64,000 nt of DNA, from positions 1,364,001 through 1,428,000 of the forward strand of contig CAVZBZ010000001.1 in assembly GCA_963773665.1 (NCBI GenBank), read 5' to 3'. The notes under the pieces are model-generated. The model saw only the letters and a list, made by a program, of their open reading frames with translations, did no database searches and had not been told where the DNA came from. Origin of the DNA: DATJLY01 sp963773665. GTDB lineage: Bacteria > Pseudomonadota > Alphaproteobacteria > ATCC43930 > CGMCC-115725. How positions within the stretch are numbered: the first letter of the stretch is position 1; every line of letters starts with the position of its first letter. A program made the position numbers and the translations under genes. Below are positions 35,467 to 44,006 of the stretch, one piece after another.

Positions 35467-36060
35467 ATGGCGCGCGCGAAAGGAAAGCAGGCCAAGGCAA
35501 AGGCCAAGGCCAAGGCGAAGAAGGCGCCAGCAAAGCGCGCGGCGGCGCGGCCGGCGCCGGCGCGGCTTGCCGCCGCCAATGGCGCCGACACGCTGCGCGA
35601 GGTGGAGCAGTTCCTCTATCGCCAGGCGGAGTTGCTGGACCGGCGGCAGTGGGACGAATTCATCGAGCTGTTCGATCGCGACGGCATCTACTGGATGCCG
35701 GCCGCGCCCGAGCAGACGACCGGCGACGGCGTGCCGTCGATCTTCTACGAGGATCGCGACATGATGCGCGTGCGCATGAAGCGCGTGACGCACCCGCACG
35801 CCTGGTCGCAGGCGCCCGACTGGGGCACGAACCACGTCGTCTCGAACGTGGCGATCGAGCGCGAAAGAAGCGGCGGCGAGGTCACGGTGCGCTCGCGCTT
35901 CCACATGATGGAATTCCGGCGCGACGCCTCGCGCCACTTCGCCGGGTCCTATATCCATACGCTGCGCCGGACCAAGGGCGGCTGGCGCATAAAGCTGCAG
36001 CGCGTCGACATGGTGAACAGCCAGGGCGCCTACGACTACGTCCTCCAGGTGTGGGTCTGA
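35467..36060 (+). CDS. Aromatic-ring-hydroxylating dioxygenase beta subunit with Lys/Ala-rich N-terminus
   Basis: 197 residues. From about residue 40 it is a normal NTF2-like beta subunit (TLREVEQFLYRQAELLDRRQW, WMPAAPEQTTGDG, FYEDRDMMRVRMKRV). The beta subunit stabilises the alpha hexamer. Residues 2-35 are a basic, low-complexity extension of KA repeats followed by Arg, Ala and Pro, encoded by AAGGCC/AAGGCG-like hexamers at about 35486-35525. Such an extension is foreign to the family and resembles histone-H1-like tails. A GTG at 35461 is also in frame; the ATG at 35467 is preferred. Confidence 0.85.
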   Translation: MARAKGKQAKAKAKAKAKKAPAKRAAARPAPARLAAANGADTLREVEQFLYRQAELLDRRQWDEFIELFDRDGIYWMPAAPEQTTGDGVPSIFYEDRDMMRVRMKRVTHPHAWSQAPDWGTNHVVSNVAIERERSGGEVTVRSRFHMMEFRRDASRHFAGSYIHTLRRTKGGWRIKLQRVDMVNSQGAYDYVLQVWV

Positions 36061-36119
36061 GGCCGCCAGCCTCGAGCGCCGCCGCGCAATCTTCGGCTGA
36101 TCCCGCGTGATCGGGCCGC

Positions 36120-38624
36120 TCACCGGCGGCTTGCAGCGATCCGCCGCGACAGGGGCTTGGCCGCTTCGAGAGCTAACACGACGAGGATGGCGATTGCGAG
36201 CGCTGCCGCAATCGCCGGAAGCGGCGGCAGCGCGAAATGGAAGAGGGCGCGGAGAGGCGGCGCCGCCAGCACCGTCGCGAGGAGCGCGGCCGTCGCAGCG
36301 AAAATCAGCCAGAAGGCCCGGTTCGGCCGGGCAAGCGCCGCCGCGAGCGAGGCGGCGAACGAGCGGTTGACGACGATGAGGCCGAAATTTGCCGCCACCA
36401 GCGCGATGAAGGCAGCGGCGCGCGCTTCGCCGTCGCCCAGTCCCATCGCGAGCAGTGCGACGAAGAACAGGGCGACCGCGACGAGCACGCACCCGCCGTG
36501 GAAGAAGCTCCAAGCCAACAGCTCGACCGAGAAGAGCGGCGCCTTCGGGTTGCGCGGCGGGCGTCGCATTATGTCCGCCTCCTCGGGCTCGGCCTCGAAC
36601 ACGATCGAGCAGACCGGATCGATGACGAGCTCGAGAAAGGCGATGTGTACGGGCGAGAATAATAGCGGCAGGCCGAAGATGAGCGGCATGAGCGCCAGGC
36701 CCGCGATCGGCACGTGGACTGCGAAGGTGAAGGCGACTGCCTTGCTCAGGTTGTCGAAGATGCGCCGCCCGAGCCGCACCGCCCGCACGATCGAGCCGAA
36801 ATCGTCGTCGAGCAGCACGAGCGAGGAGGCCTCACGCGCGACATCGGTGCCGCGCTCGCCCATCGCGATGCCGATATGCGCCGCTTTGAGCGAGGGCGCG
36901 TCGTTGACCCCGTCGCCGGTCATGGCGACGACCTCGCCGCGCGCCTTGAGCGCCTCGACGATGCGCAGCTTCTGATCGGGCGTGACGCGTGCGAACACGC
37001 TCACATCGCCGATCCGTCGGCGGAGCTCGGCATCGCTCATCTGCCGCAGCTCAAGTCCGGTGAGGACTTCGCCCGCGTCGATGCCGGCCGCGGCGGCGAT
37101 GGCGCGCGCGGTGGCCGGATGATCGCCAGTGATCATCGCCACCTTGATGCCGGCGCTGCGGCACTCCGCGACCGCCGGCCCGACCGTGGGCCGTAGCGGG
37201 TCGGCGAGCCCGACGAGGCCGAGAAAACGAAAGTCGAAATCGTGCTGCGTGCCGGGCCAAGCTTCGCCCGCGAACGAAGCGCCGGCGACGCCAAGGACGC
37301 GCATGCCGCGCGCCGCCATGCGCGCGGCCGAGCGTCCGAGCGCAGCGCATCGCTCGGGCGGCAAATGGCAAAGATCGACGATCGCCTCGGGCGCGCCCTT
37401 GGCGGCGACCACGAACTCCGGGCGCTCGGCCGGCTTCCAGACATGCGACATGGCGAGCAGGCCGGAGCTCAAACCGTATTCGTGCGCAAGCGCCCATTGG
37501 CCGTGAAGGTGCCCGCTGCCCTTGAGGAAACGCTCGCCCAGGGCGTGAAACGCCTTCTCCATCGGATCGAACGGGTCGCGCTCGCTCGCGAGGATGCCGT
37601 ACTCGACAAGGGCGTGGAGCGCTTCCGGCAGTTTCGACGCATCCGAAGTCCATTCCGCCCCCTCGGCCTCGAGCGCGGTGATCGACATGCGATTCTGGGT
37701 GAGCGTGCCGGTCTTGTCGGTGCAGAGGACGGTCGCGGCGCCCAATGCCTCGATCATGGCGGGCCGCCGGGTCAGCACGCGGCTTTTCGACAGGCGCCAA
37801 GCGCCCATCACCATGAAGACGGCGAGGATGAGCGGCAACTCTTCAGGCAGCATCGCCATGGCAAGCGTGATGCCGGCCAGAATCCCGTCGAGCCAGCCGC
37901 CGCGCGCGAAGCCGTAAAGCAGCAGCACCGCGATGCTGAGCGCCGCCGCGAGCGCAGCATAGAGCCGCACCAGCCGGCGCGTTTCGAGGTGGAGCGGCGT
38001 CGGCGCGCTCTCGATTCCGGCGAGCGACGCGCCGATCTTGCCAAGCTCGCTCCGGGCGCCGGTTGCCGTCACCTCGGCGATGCCCCGGCCGCGCACCGCC
38101 ATCGTGCCGGCAAAGACGGCAGGCATCTTTCCGTCCGAAGCGGTCTGCTTGCCGACCGGCGCCGACTCTCCGGTCAAGAGCGACTCATCGGTTTCGAGAT
38201 CGTTCGCCTCGACCAGCATCGCGTCTGCGGGCACGCGATCGCCTTCGTCGAGGACGATGAGATCGCCGCACACCACCTCGCGGCCGGCGATGCGCCGCCG
38301 CTCGCCGTCGCGGATGACGACGGCGCGCGGGCTCGTCAGATCGCGGAGCGCGTCGAGAACCTTCTCCGAGCGGCTCTCCTGGACGATGGAGATGGTGACG
38401 GTGATGGCGACGAAGCCCAGGAGCATCGCCGCTTCGCCCAGATCGCCGAGCGCGACATAAACCAGCCCTGCGGCAATGAGCAGCGCGAACATCGGCTCGC
38501 GCACGATATCGAGCGCGATCAGGGGTAGTGTGCGCCGGCTCTGCTGCGCCAGTTCGTTGAAGCCATCGCGCCGAAGCCGCGCGGCCGCCTCGGCCTCGCT
38601 CAGTCCGGAAGCGCGATCAGTCAC
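36120..38624 (-). CDS. Cation-transporting P-type ATPase (P2-like, PEELP group)
   Basis: 834 residues from a GTG start. Features in order are an N-terminal cation-ATPase domain (GLSEAEAAARLRRDGFNEL), the actuator TGES at 151-154, helix M4 with PEELP (260-264), the phosphorylation site CTDKTGTLT with Asp303, KGAPEAI in the nucleotide domain, MTGDGVNDAP, and six C-terminal helices. The usual Ca2+-ATPase M4 motif is PEGLP; PEELP marks a less studied subgroup, so the ion is uncertain. The start overlaps the stop of a 33-codon ORF by eight bases. A perfect FNR/FixK box lies upstream. It is convergent with the dioxygenase beta gene. Confidence 0.9.
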   Translation of the reverse strand: MTDRASGLSEAEAAARLRRDGFNELAQQSRRTLPLIALDIVREPMFALLIAAGLVYVALGDLGEAAMLLGFVAITVTISIVQESRSEKVLDALRDLTSPRAVVIRDGERRRIAGREVVCGDLIVLDEGDRVPADAMLVEANDLETDESLLTGESAPVGKQTASDGKMPAVFAGTMAVRGRGIAEVTATGARSELGKIGASLAGIESAPTPLHLETRRLVRLYAALAAALSIAVLLLYGFARGGWLDGILAGITLAMAMLPEELPLILAVFMVMGAWRLSKSRVLTRRPAMIEALGAATVLCTDKTGTLTQNRMSITALEAEGAEWTSDASKLPEALHALVEYGILASERDPFDPMEKAFHALGERFLKGSGHLHGQWALAHEYGLSSGLLAMSHVWKPAERPEFVVAAKGAPEAIVDLCHLPPERCAALGRSAARMAARGMRVLGVAGASFAGEAWPGTQHDFDFRFLGLVGLADPLRPTVGPAVAECRSAGIKVAMITGDHPATARAIAAAAGIDAGEVLTGLELRQMSDAELRRRIGDVSVFARVTPDQKLRIVEALKARGEVVAMTGDGVNDAPSLKAAHIGIAMGERGTDVAREASSLVLLDDDFGSIVRAVRLGRRIFDNLSKAVAFTFAVHVPIAGLALMPLIFGLPLLFSPVHIAFLELVIDPVCSIVFEAEPEEADIMRRPPRNPKAPLFSVELLAWSFFHGGCVLVAVALFFVALLAMGLGDGEARAAAFIALVAANFGLIVVNRSFAASLAAALARPNRAFWLIFAATAALLATVLAAPPLRALFHFALPPLPAIAAALAIAILVVLALEAAKPLSRRIAASRR

Positions 38625-38718
38625 GCGGCAGCATGCGCGACAGCACCCGGTCGCGCCAGTGCAGCACCTTCGCGAACGCGCCATGGCCGGGCTCGCGGGC
38701 CGTTGCCGTCTCGGTCAT
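38617..38718 (-). CDS. 33-residue ORF coupled to the P-type ATPase
   Basis: The frame reads MTETATAREPGHGAFAKVLH and ends RMLPRD before a TGA that overlaps the ATPase GTG. No strong Shine-Dalgarno precedes its ATG. The FNR/FixK box upstream, if used at -41.5, would place the transcription start exactly at this ATG (38718), so a leaderless mRNA is possible. It may be a real micro-protein or a leader ORF that delivers ribosomes to the ATPase start. Confidence 0.45.
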   Translation of the reverse strand: MTETATAREPGHGAFAKVLHWRDRVLSRMLPRD

Positions 38719-38752
38719 GGGTCCATTCTCGCGGACCGGATCCGGGGCCGCC

Positions 38753-38766
38753 TTGATGCGCATCAA
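38753..38766 (-). promoter_or_regulatory. Perfect FNR/FixK box upstream of the P-type ATPase
   Basis: TTGATGCGCATCAA, a perfect palindrome. On the minus strand a GAGAAT hexamer (38725-38730) with four of six -10 bases lies at the distance expected for a -41.5 site. The predicted start is 38718. Confidence 0.7.
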
Positions 38767-38816
38767 ACGGATGCAGCGGTTCGCCGTTCGACGGAGGCGG
38801 CGCCGTCTTCCGTCAG

Positions 38817-39581
38817 TTAGCCGAACACCTTCTTCAACAGATCGGTGGTGCGCGCGGCGGGGTTGGTGCGGATCGCCGCCTCTTCGACCGCCATGTAGTG
38901 GAAGAGCCCGTCGAGCGCCTTGCCGACGGTGAAGTCGGTGAGGTTGAAGCCCTGCACTTCCTGGCCGGCGAAGGGGATCGTTGACGCGCGCCCTTGCACC
39001 GACTTGAAGGCGCCGACGGCGCCGACGCTCGACAGCGAGTTGTCCACGATCGGACGGAACGAGGTCGTGAGCGAGGACGTGGTCGTGCGCCGGAAATACT
39101 GCGTCGCGGCATCCTGCGGCCCGTCGAGGATCGAGCGCGCGTCGGCAATCGACATCTGCGAGACGGCGCCGGTGAAGATGTTGAGCGCCTTGGGCGCCGC
39201 CTGCTCGGCCGCGCGGTTCATGCGGGTCTGCAGATCATCGAGCATGCCGCTCGCCCCCATGGACTTGAGCGGCCCCTCGATCTTCTGCAGCGGCTCTGGC
39301 AGCGGAATCCGGATCGCCGGGTCGCCGTTGTAGCCATCCGCCTTGCCGACCCGGCCGACGACGCGCTGCGCGGCGACTTTGAGCGCATCCTTGAGGCCCG
39401 ATCCGATCTCGCCCTGGCTCAAGCCCGCGCCGCGCCCCGCTGCGCCGCCGCCGCCGCTGGGCACATTGTTGAGAAGGCTGCGGCCCTGATCGAGCAGCGA
39501 GTTCTGCGCCGATGCCACAGCCGGCACCGCGGAGAAAAGCGCCGTCAGCAGCGCGCGCCGCGAGCGAACATCCTTGGCCAT
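38817..39581 (-). CDS. DUF4197 family periplasmic protein
   Basis: 254 residues with a signal peptide (RRALLTALFSAVPAVASAQ). The mature part is LSQGEIGSGLKDALKVAAQRVVGRVG, then IRIPLPEPLQKIEGPLKSMG and TQYFRRTTTSSLTTSFRPIV, which are typical of DUF4197. The function of this family is unknown. The gene begins 24 bp after the 3' end of tRNA-Arg on the same strand, so both may share a transcript. Confidence 0.88.
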   Translation of the reverse strand: MAKDVRSRRALLTALFSAVPAVASAQNSLLDQGRSLLNNVPSGGGGAAGRGAGLSQGEIGSGLKDALKVAAQRVVGRVGKADGYNGDPAIRIPLPEPLQKIEGPLKSMGASGMLDDLQTRMNRAAEQAAPKALNIFTGAVSQMSIADARSILDGPQDAATQYFRRTTTSSLTTSFRPIVDNSLSSVGAVGAFKSVQGRASTIPFAGQEVQGFNLTDFTVGKALDGLFHYMAVEEAAIRTNPAARTTDLLKKVFG

Positions 39582-39604
39582 GCCGCCTCTGCTTCAAAAA
39601 TGAA

Positions 39605-39681
<77 letters not shown>

Positions 39682-39715
39682 GCTGCCGCTGTTATAACAA
39701 ACATTCCGGGCGGGT

Positions 39716-40096
39716 TCAGCCGCCCTCGTCCTTGAACGCCTCGCGCGCGGTGCGGAACGCCTCGACTGCGGCGGGCACGCCGCAATAGATCGCGGTCTGC
39801 AGCAGCACCTCCATGATCTCGTCCTTGGTGCAGCCGTTCTTCAAGGCGCCCTTCAGGTGGATCTTGAGTTCGGCCGGGCGGTTGAGCGCGGTCAGCATGG
39901 CCAGGTTGATGATGCTGCGCGTCTTCTTCGGCAGGCCCGGCCGGCCCCACACCGCGCCCCAGCAATATTCGGTGATGAATTCCTGGAACGGGCGCGAGAA
40001 ATCGTCGGCCGATTTCAAGGCGGCGTCGACATAGGCCGCCCCCAGCACCTCGCGGCGGATCGCCAGACCCTTGTCGTGGACTTCCTTGTTGTTCAT
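39716..40096 (-). CDS. Carboxymuconolactone decarboxylase-family protein (PcaC-like)
   Basis: 126 residues, the usual length for PcaC. Family text is seen in FITEYCWGAVWGRPGLPKKTRSIINLAMLTAL and HLKGALKNGCTKDEIMEVLLQTAIYCGVPAAVEAF. PcaC decarboxylates gamma-carboxymuconolactone in the protocatechuate branch of the beta-ketoadipate pathway. No other pca gene is present in the window, so a related role in another ring-cleavage route is possible. It is divergent from the MHS transporter over 168 bp. Confidence 0.82.
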   Translation of the reverse strand: MNNKEVHDKGLAIRREVLGAAYVDAALKSADDFSRPFQEFITEYCWGAVWGRPGLPKKTRSIINLAMLTALNRPAELKIHLKGALKNGCTKDEIMEVLLQTAIYCGVPAAVEAFRTAREAFKDEGG

Positions 40097-40264
40097 CGCA
40101 TGCCTCCTGGTTCGTTGCCGGTGCAGTGAAACCAATTCAAGCGGTTCTAGACTGGGCCGCAACCGATTGCTCCACGCCTTTTCCGAGAGTAGGATTCGCG
40201 CCGCATCGCCCGGGAAAGGGGACGGTGCGAGAACGGCCCACACGAGCCACAAGGGGGAACGCCC

Positions 40265-41632
40265 ATGTCCGTGTCAAGCATCGCCGCCGGCAGTCCGGCC
40301 GCCAGTTCACGTCAAAGCCTGCCGTTCATCATCGGTGCCTCGTCGGCAGGTACGTTGATCGAGTGGTACGACTTCTACCTCTACGGCGTGCTCGCCGCAT
40401 TCTTCGCCGGGCAGTTCTTCCCTGGCAACATGACGCAGAGCTTCCTTTACAGCCTCGGCATCTTCTGGACGGGATTCGTCGTCCGCCCGTTCGGCGCCAT
40501 CTTCTTCGGGCATCTGGGCGACCTGATCGGCCGCAAGTTCACCTTCATGCTGACGCTCGGCCTGATGGGCGGCGCGACCTTCCTGGTCGGATGCCTGCCG
40601 ACCTATGCGACGGTCGGCTGGTTGGCACCGGCGCTCCTCGTGCTGATGCGCGTCATCCAGGGCCTGGCCTTGGGCGGCGAGTATGGCGGTGCCGCCACAT
40701 ACATCGCCGAGCATGCGCCCGACAACAAGCGCGGCCTCTATACGAGCTGGATCCAGACCACCGCGACCATGGGCATCGTCGCGGCGCTTCTGGTCATCCT
40801 CGCCTTCCGCATCGGCATGGGCGAGGACGAGTTCAAGGCGTACGGCTGGCGCTATCCGTTCCTGATCTCGGCCATCCTCGTGCTGCTGTCGGGCTACATC
40901 CGGCTCAAGCTCGAGGAATCGCCGCTCTTCGCGCGGTTGAAGGCGCAAGGCAAGTCGTCGGCCAACCCGGCGCTCGAGACCTATTCGAGCGGGCGCAACT
41001 GGGGCTACATGCTGCTGGCGCTGTTCGGCGCGACCGCGCCCGAGGGCGTCGTCTGGTACACCGGGCAGTTCTACGCGCTGTTCTATCTCACCACCGTGCT
41101 CAAGCTGCCCTATGCCCAGGTCTATATCATGCTGGTGCTGGCGCTCATCCTGGGCGCGCCGTTCTTCGTCGTGTTCGGGTGGCTGTCGGACCGGATCGGC
41201 CGTCGCGGCATCATGGTCACCGGGTTCCTCCTTGCGGTGGTGACCTACATCCCGGTGTTCCAGGCGATGGCCGCCTACAAGGACAACCCGGTCGCGCTCA
41301 CCATCCTGGTCTGGTACATGGTGATCCTGGTCACCATGGTGTACGGGCCGATCGCGGCGTTCCTGGTCGAATACTTCCCGGCCCGCATCCGCTACAGCTC
41401 GATGTCGCTGCCGTACCATGTCGGCAACGGCGTGTTCGGCGGCGGCGTGCCGTTCATCGGCGCATCGATCGTGGCGGCGACCGGCAACCCGCTCTCGGGC
41501 CTGTTCTATCCGATGACGGTCGCGGCGATCGGCGTGGTGGTCGCCCTTGGCGGCATCCGCAGCACGACGAACGAGGAAAAGATCTGGGACGAGGTCGGCG
41601 GCGCGCCGCCGCTCGTGCCCGATCAGCCGTAA
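40265..41632 (+). CDS. MHS-family MFS transporter (ShiA/ProP-like)
   Basis: 455 residues. Metabolite:H+ symporter marks are GTLIEWYDFYLYGVLAAFFAGQFFP in helix 1, FGAIFFGHLGDLIGRKFTFM in the 2-3 loop and GLALGGEYGGAATYIAEHAP near residue 140. The family imports organic acids such as shikimate, alpha-ketoglutarate, citrate or aromatic acids. A GGGGG Shine-Dalgarno precedes the ATG. It is divergent from the PcaC-like gene, which suggests an aromatic acid as cargo. Confidence 0.88.
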   Translation: MSVSSIAAGSPAASSRQSLPFIIGASSAGTLIEWYDFYLYGVLAAFFAGQFFPGNMTQSFLYSLGIFWTGFVVRPFGAIFFGHLGDLIGRKFTFMLTLGLMGGATFLVGCLPTYATVGWLAPALLVLMRVIQGLALGGEYGGAATYIAEHAPDNKRGLYTSWIQTTATMGIVAALLVILAFRIGMGEDEFKAYGWRYPFLISAILVLLSGYIRLKLEESPLFARLKAQGKSSANPALETYSSGRNWGYMLLALFGATAPEGVVWYTGQFYALFYLTTVLKLPYAQVYIMLVLALILGAPFFVVFGWLSDRIGRRGIMVTGFLLAVVTYIPVFQAMAAYKDNPVALTILVWYMVILVTMVYGPIAAFLVEYFPARIRYSSMSLPYHVGNGVFGGGVPFIGASIVAATGNPLSGLFYPMTVAAIGVVVALGGIRSTTNEEKIWDEVGGAPPLVPDQP

Positions 41633-41653
41633 GCGGAAACCTTACAATCGACC

Positions 41654-41684
41654 GAAACCCTCCCCCTCAACGGGGGAGGGTTTC
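41654..41684 (+). terminator. Bidirectional stem-loop between convergent genes
   Basis: Perfect 13-bp arms, GAAACCCTCCCCC and GGGGGAGGGTTTC, with loop TCAAC. On the plus strand it ends the MHS transporter gene and is followed by TCTTT. The loop holds the stop codon of the nuclease-like gene on the other strand. Confidence 0.75.
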
Positions 41685-42419
41685 TCTTTGCGGCAGAAGC
41701 TCGATCTGCTCGGGGAATGTCACGTCGAGGACCGGGCGGCGCGTGCCGTCGATGAAGCCGCGCACGCGCAGATGCGCGCCTTCGAGAGTACGCGGATCGA
41801 GCCCGGCCGCGCGGCACAGCGCCATCGCGTCGCGCCCGATGCGGAGCGCGAGCGCGCCGTCCTCGCGCGCGCCGAGATCGACGAAGCCCGCACCCTCGCC
41901 GAACGCCACGTGCGCCACAGTGCCCTCGACGATCTGCCACGTGCCGCCGTCCCTCGCGGCATCCGCGGCGGCGCGCACTTCGTAGCGTTTGCGGCGCCAC
42001 AGGCCGCGCCGCGCGGCGCGCGCGGAGGATTCGGCAGCGAGAAGCTGGACGAGGCCGATGCGGTTGTCGGCGGTGCCGTGGACGCGCGCCAAACCGCGGG
42101 CGACGAGCGTGCGCTCGACCCAGCGGCCGTTGGCATAGAGTGCTGCGAGCGTGCGGCTGTCGCGGTCGGAGCGATTTTCGGCAAAGCGCAGCTCGAGCGT
42201 CTTGCCGGCGAGAAGTTTATCGAGCGCCGCCCGGCCCGCGAGATCGTCGATGCCGATGAGCCGCACCGTGCGGCCATCGGCCAAGGCGATCGTGTTGCCG
42301 TCGATGACGCGGGCGAGCGTTGCGGCGCCGCCGCGCGCGAATTTGGGCGCTGGGCTGCGCGCATCGGCGCCCGCCGCAAGCAGAAGGAATGCGGCGCCCA
42401 GAAAGAACGCCGCGCGCAT
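41667..42419 (-). CDS. Thermonuclease (SNase-like) family protein, catalytic residues altered
   Basis: 250 residues with a signal peptide (AAFFLGAAFLLLAAGADARS). The SNase-like part covers about residues 30-140: LARVIDGNTIALADGRTVRLIGIDDLAG, then LYANGRWVERTLVARGLARV. The usual DGDT calcium motif reads DGNT here, and the TPE glutamate is replaced by DLAG, so nuclease activity is doubtful. The C-terminal 100 residues resemble an OB-like domain (EGTVAHVAFGEGAGFVDLG). The ATG shares its A with the phosphoesterase stop (TGATG). Confidence 0.75.
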   Translation of the reverse strand: MRAAFFLGAAFLLLAAGADARSPAPKFARGGAATLARVIDGNTIALADGRTVRLIGIDDLAGRAALDKLLAGKTLELRFAENRSDRDSRTLAALYANGRWVERTLVARGLARVHGTADNRIGLVQLLAAESSARAARRGLWRRKRYEVRAAADAARDGGTWQIVEGTVAHVAFGEGAGFVDLGAREDGALALRIGRDAMALCRAAGLDPRTLEGAHLRVRGFIDGTRRPVLDVTFPEQIELLPQRETLPR

Positions 42420-43231
42420 CACGCCTCGATGCGGTCGACGAGCCTGCCGTCATGCGCAAAGCACGCGGCGTCGAGCATGCCGCCGTGGCCCGCCCCGCCG
42501 TCGAGTGCCACGGCAAATTCCGTCTCGACGATCCCGGCGTGGCGGCGGTGCGCGCCGCAGACGACGCGGCGGAAGCCGCCGAACGGAGCGTCGAGCGCCA
42601 GGATGTCGCTGCCGCCCCACCAGAACACGTCGCGCTGCAGATCGATCGGCTTTTGCGGATCGATGCCGGCATTGACGAAGAGGAGCGTCCCCTCCTCGGT
42701 GAAGGCGGCGCGGCGCAGTGCCGCGAAGAAGGCACGATGGCCGGGGCGCGACGCGACCGCGGTGCGGATCGTCGCGGTCCACCGCGTCATCGCCATCACG
42801 CCTTCGCGCGCGGCCGCCTCGCCCGCCCGCGCGTCGATGCCGTAGGAGGCGAGCGTCGCCGCGACGCCGTGGTCGAGCATGAAGCCCAGCACCTCGCGCG
42901 GGTTGGGCGCGAATTGCAGCTCCTGCAGCTTCTGCCACATCTCTTCCTGGCTGCCGCGCAGCGCCACGACATCGCCGAGAAAGACCATCGGCTCGGCCAG
43001 CACGGCGCGGCGGAACGCAATGACGGCATCGACCGCGCCCGCGCCGTCGGCGCCGTAGCCGAGGTAATCGCCGAGATAGACGAGCCGGTCGCCGGGATGG
43101 AAGCGCCGCGCCAGCGTCTCGTGCAAGGCGGCAATACGCTGCGCCTCGCCGCGGATCGCGGCCACGGCCCAGACCCGGCGCGCCAGCCGCAACCGGCCGA
43201 AAGGTTCGGAATCGCAGGGAGGAGCGGCCAC
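42419..43231 (-). CDS. Metallophosphoesterase-like protein
   Basis: 270 residues from a GTG start. The core has GDRLVYLGDYLGYGADGAGAVDAVI near residue 47, MVFLGDVVALRGSQEEM near 81 (GNHD-like position) and VCGAHRRHAG near 228, in the order of serine/threonine phosphatase-like calcineurin folds. The first DxH motif is degenerate (VWAVAAIRGE), so activity is uncertain. Coupled by TGATG to the nuclease-like gene and 16 bp downstream of carD. Confidence 0.65.
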   Translation of the reverse strand: MAAPPCDSEPFGRLRLARRVWAVAAIRGEAQRIAALHETLARRFHPGDRLVYLGDYLGYGADGAGAVDAVIAFRRAVLAEPMVFLGDVVALRGSQEEMWQKLQELQFAPNPREVLGFMLDHGVAATLASYGIDARAGEAAAREGVMAMTRWTATIRTAVASRPGHRAFFAALRRAAFTEEGTLLFVNAGIDPQKPIDLQRDVFWWGGSDILALDAPFGGFRRVVCGAHRRHAGIVETEFAVALDGGAGHGGMLDAACFAHDGRLVDRIEA

Positions 43232-43247
43232 CGACCGCCGGCGCGGC

Positions 43248-43850
43248 TCAGGCCGCGCTCAGCATCTGCTCGAGGCGGCGGGCGGCGGTCGGCTCGTCGA
43301 TCTTCTCGACGGCGGCGAACTCGCGCACCAGCCGGTCGAGCGCCGCCTGGTAAATCTGGCGCTCGCTGTAGGACTGCTCGGGCTGGCCGGCATTGCGATA
43401 GAGGTCGCGCACCACCTCGGCGATGGAGGCGGGGTCGCCCGAATTGATCTTGGCCTCGTATTCCTGGGCGCGGCGGCTCCACATCGTGCGCTTGGCGCGC
43501 GAGCGGCCCTTGAGCTTCGTGAGCGCCGTGTCCATTTCCTTGCGGCTCGAGAGCCGGCGCAGGCCGGAGCCCTGCGCCTTTGTCGTCGGCACGCGCAAGA
43601 TCATGCGGTCCTTGTCGAAATGGACGACGAAGACGTTGATCGAAAGCCCAGCGATGTCCTGCCGCTCGATCCCCAGGATCTTGCCGACGCCGTGGGTCGG
43701 ATAGACGACGAGGTCGCCCGCGGCGAACAAAGCCTTTTCCCGTTCGGGGGGCTTCTTCACCTCGGCCGGCTTTTTCGGCTCGTGCTTCGCCTTCAGGTCG
43801 GGCTTTCTGGCTTCGGTCTTGGCGCGGGCTAGGGCTTTCACGTCCGTCAC
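43248..43850 (-). CDS. carD: CarD-family transcriptional regulator
   Basis: 200 residues from a GTG start. A Lys/Pro-rich N-terminal 40 residues precede the RNA-polymerase-interaction domain (LFAAGDLVVYPTHGVGKILGIERQDIAG), followed by the helical DNA-binding domain (MWSRRAQEYEAKINSGDPASIAEVVRDL). CarD proteins stabilise open promoter complexes, notably at rRNA promoters, and are essential in several bacteria. In alphaproteobacteria carD usually sits next to fdxA, as here, with 156 bp between them. Confidence 0.92.
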   Translation of the reverse strand: MTDVKALARAKTEARKPDLKAKHEPKKPAEVKKPPEREKALFAAGDLVVYPTHGVGKILGIERQDIAGLSINVFVVHFDKDRMILRVPTTKAQGSGLRRLSSRKEMDTALTKLKGRSRAKRTMWSRRAQEYEAKINSGDPASIAEVVRDLYRNAGQPEQSYSERQIYQAALDRLVREFAAVEKIDEPTAARRLEQMLSAA

Positions 43851-43970
43851 CTCAAGGTCGCAAGTTAGCGTCCCGTCCCGACGCCAATTGCCTGGCGCCC
43901 GTGACCGGTTGCACCGCCCGGGGACCCCTTTACCGGGAGAGACGCACCTCAGTGCACCTTTTAGTACAAT

Positions 43971-43997
43971 AGCATAAACGCCGGCATTATGCCAGCG
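43971..43997 (-). terminator. Terminator-like hairpin after fdxA
   Basis: On the minus strand CGCTGGC and GCCGGCG pair (one T-G wobble) around loop ATAAT, followed by TTTATGCT. It lies 10 bp after the fdxA stop and would separate fdxA from carD transcription. Confidence 0.45.
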
Positions 43998-44006
43998 CCT
44001 CAGGGA

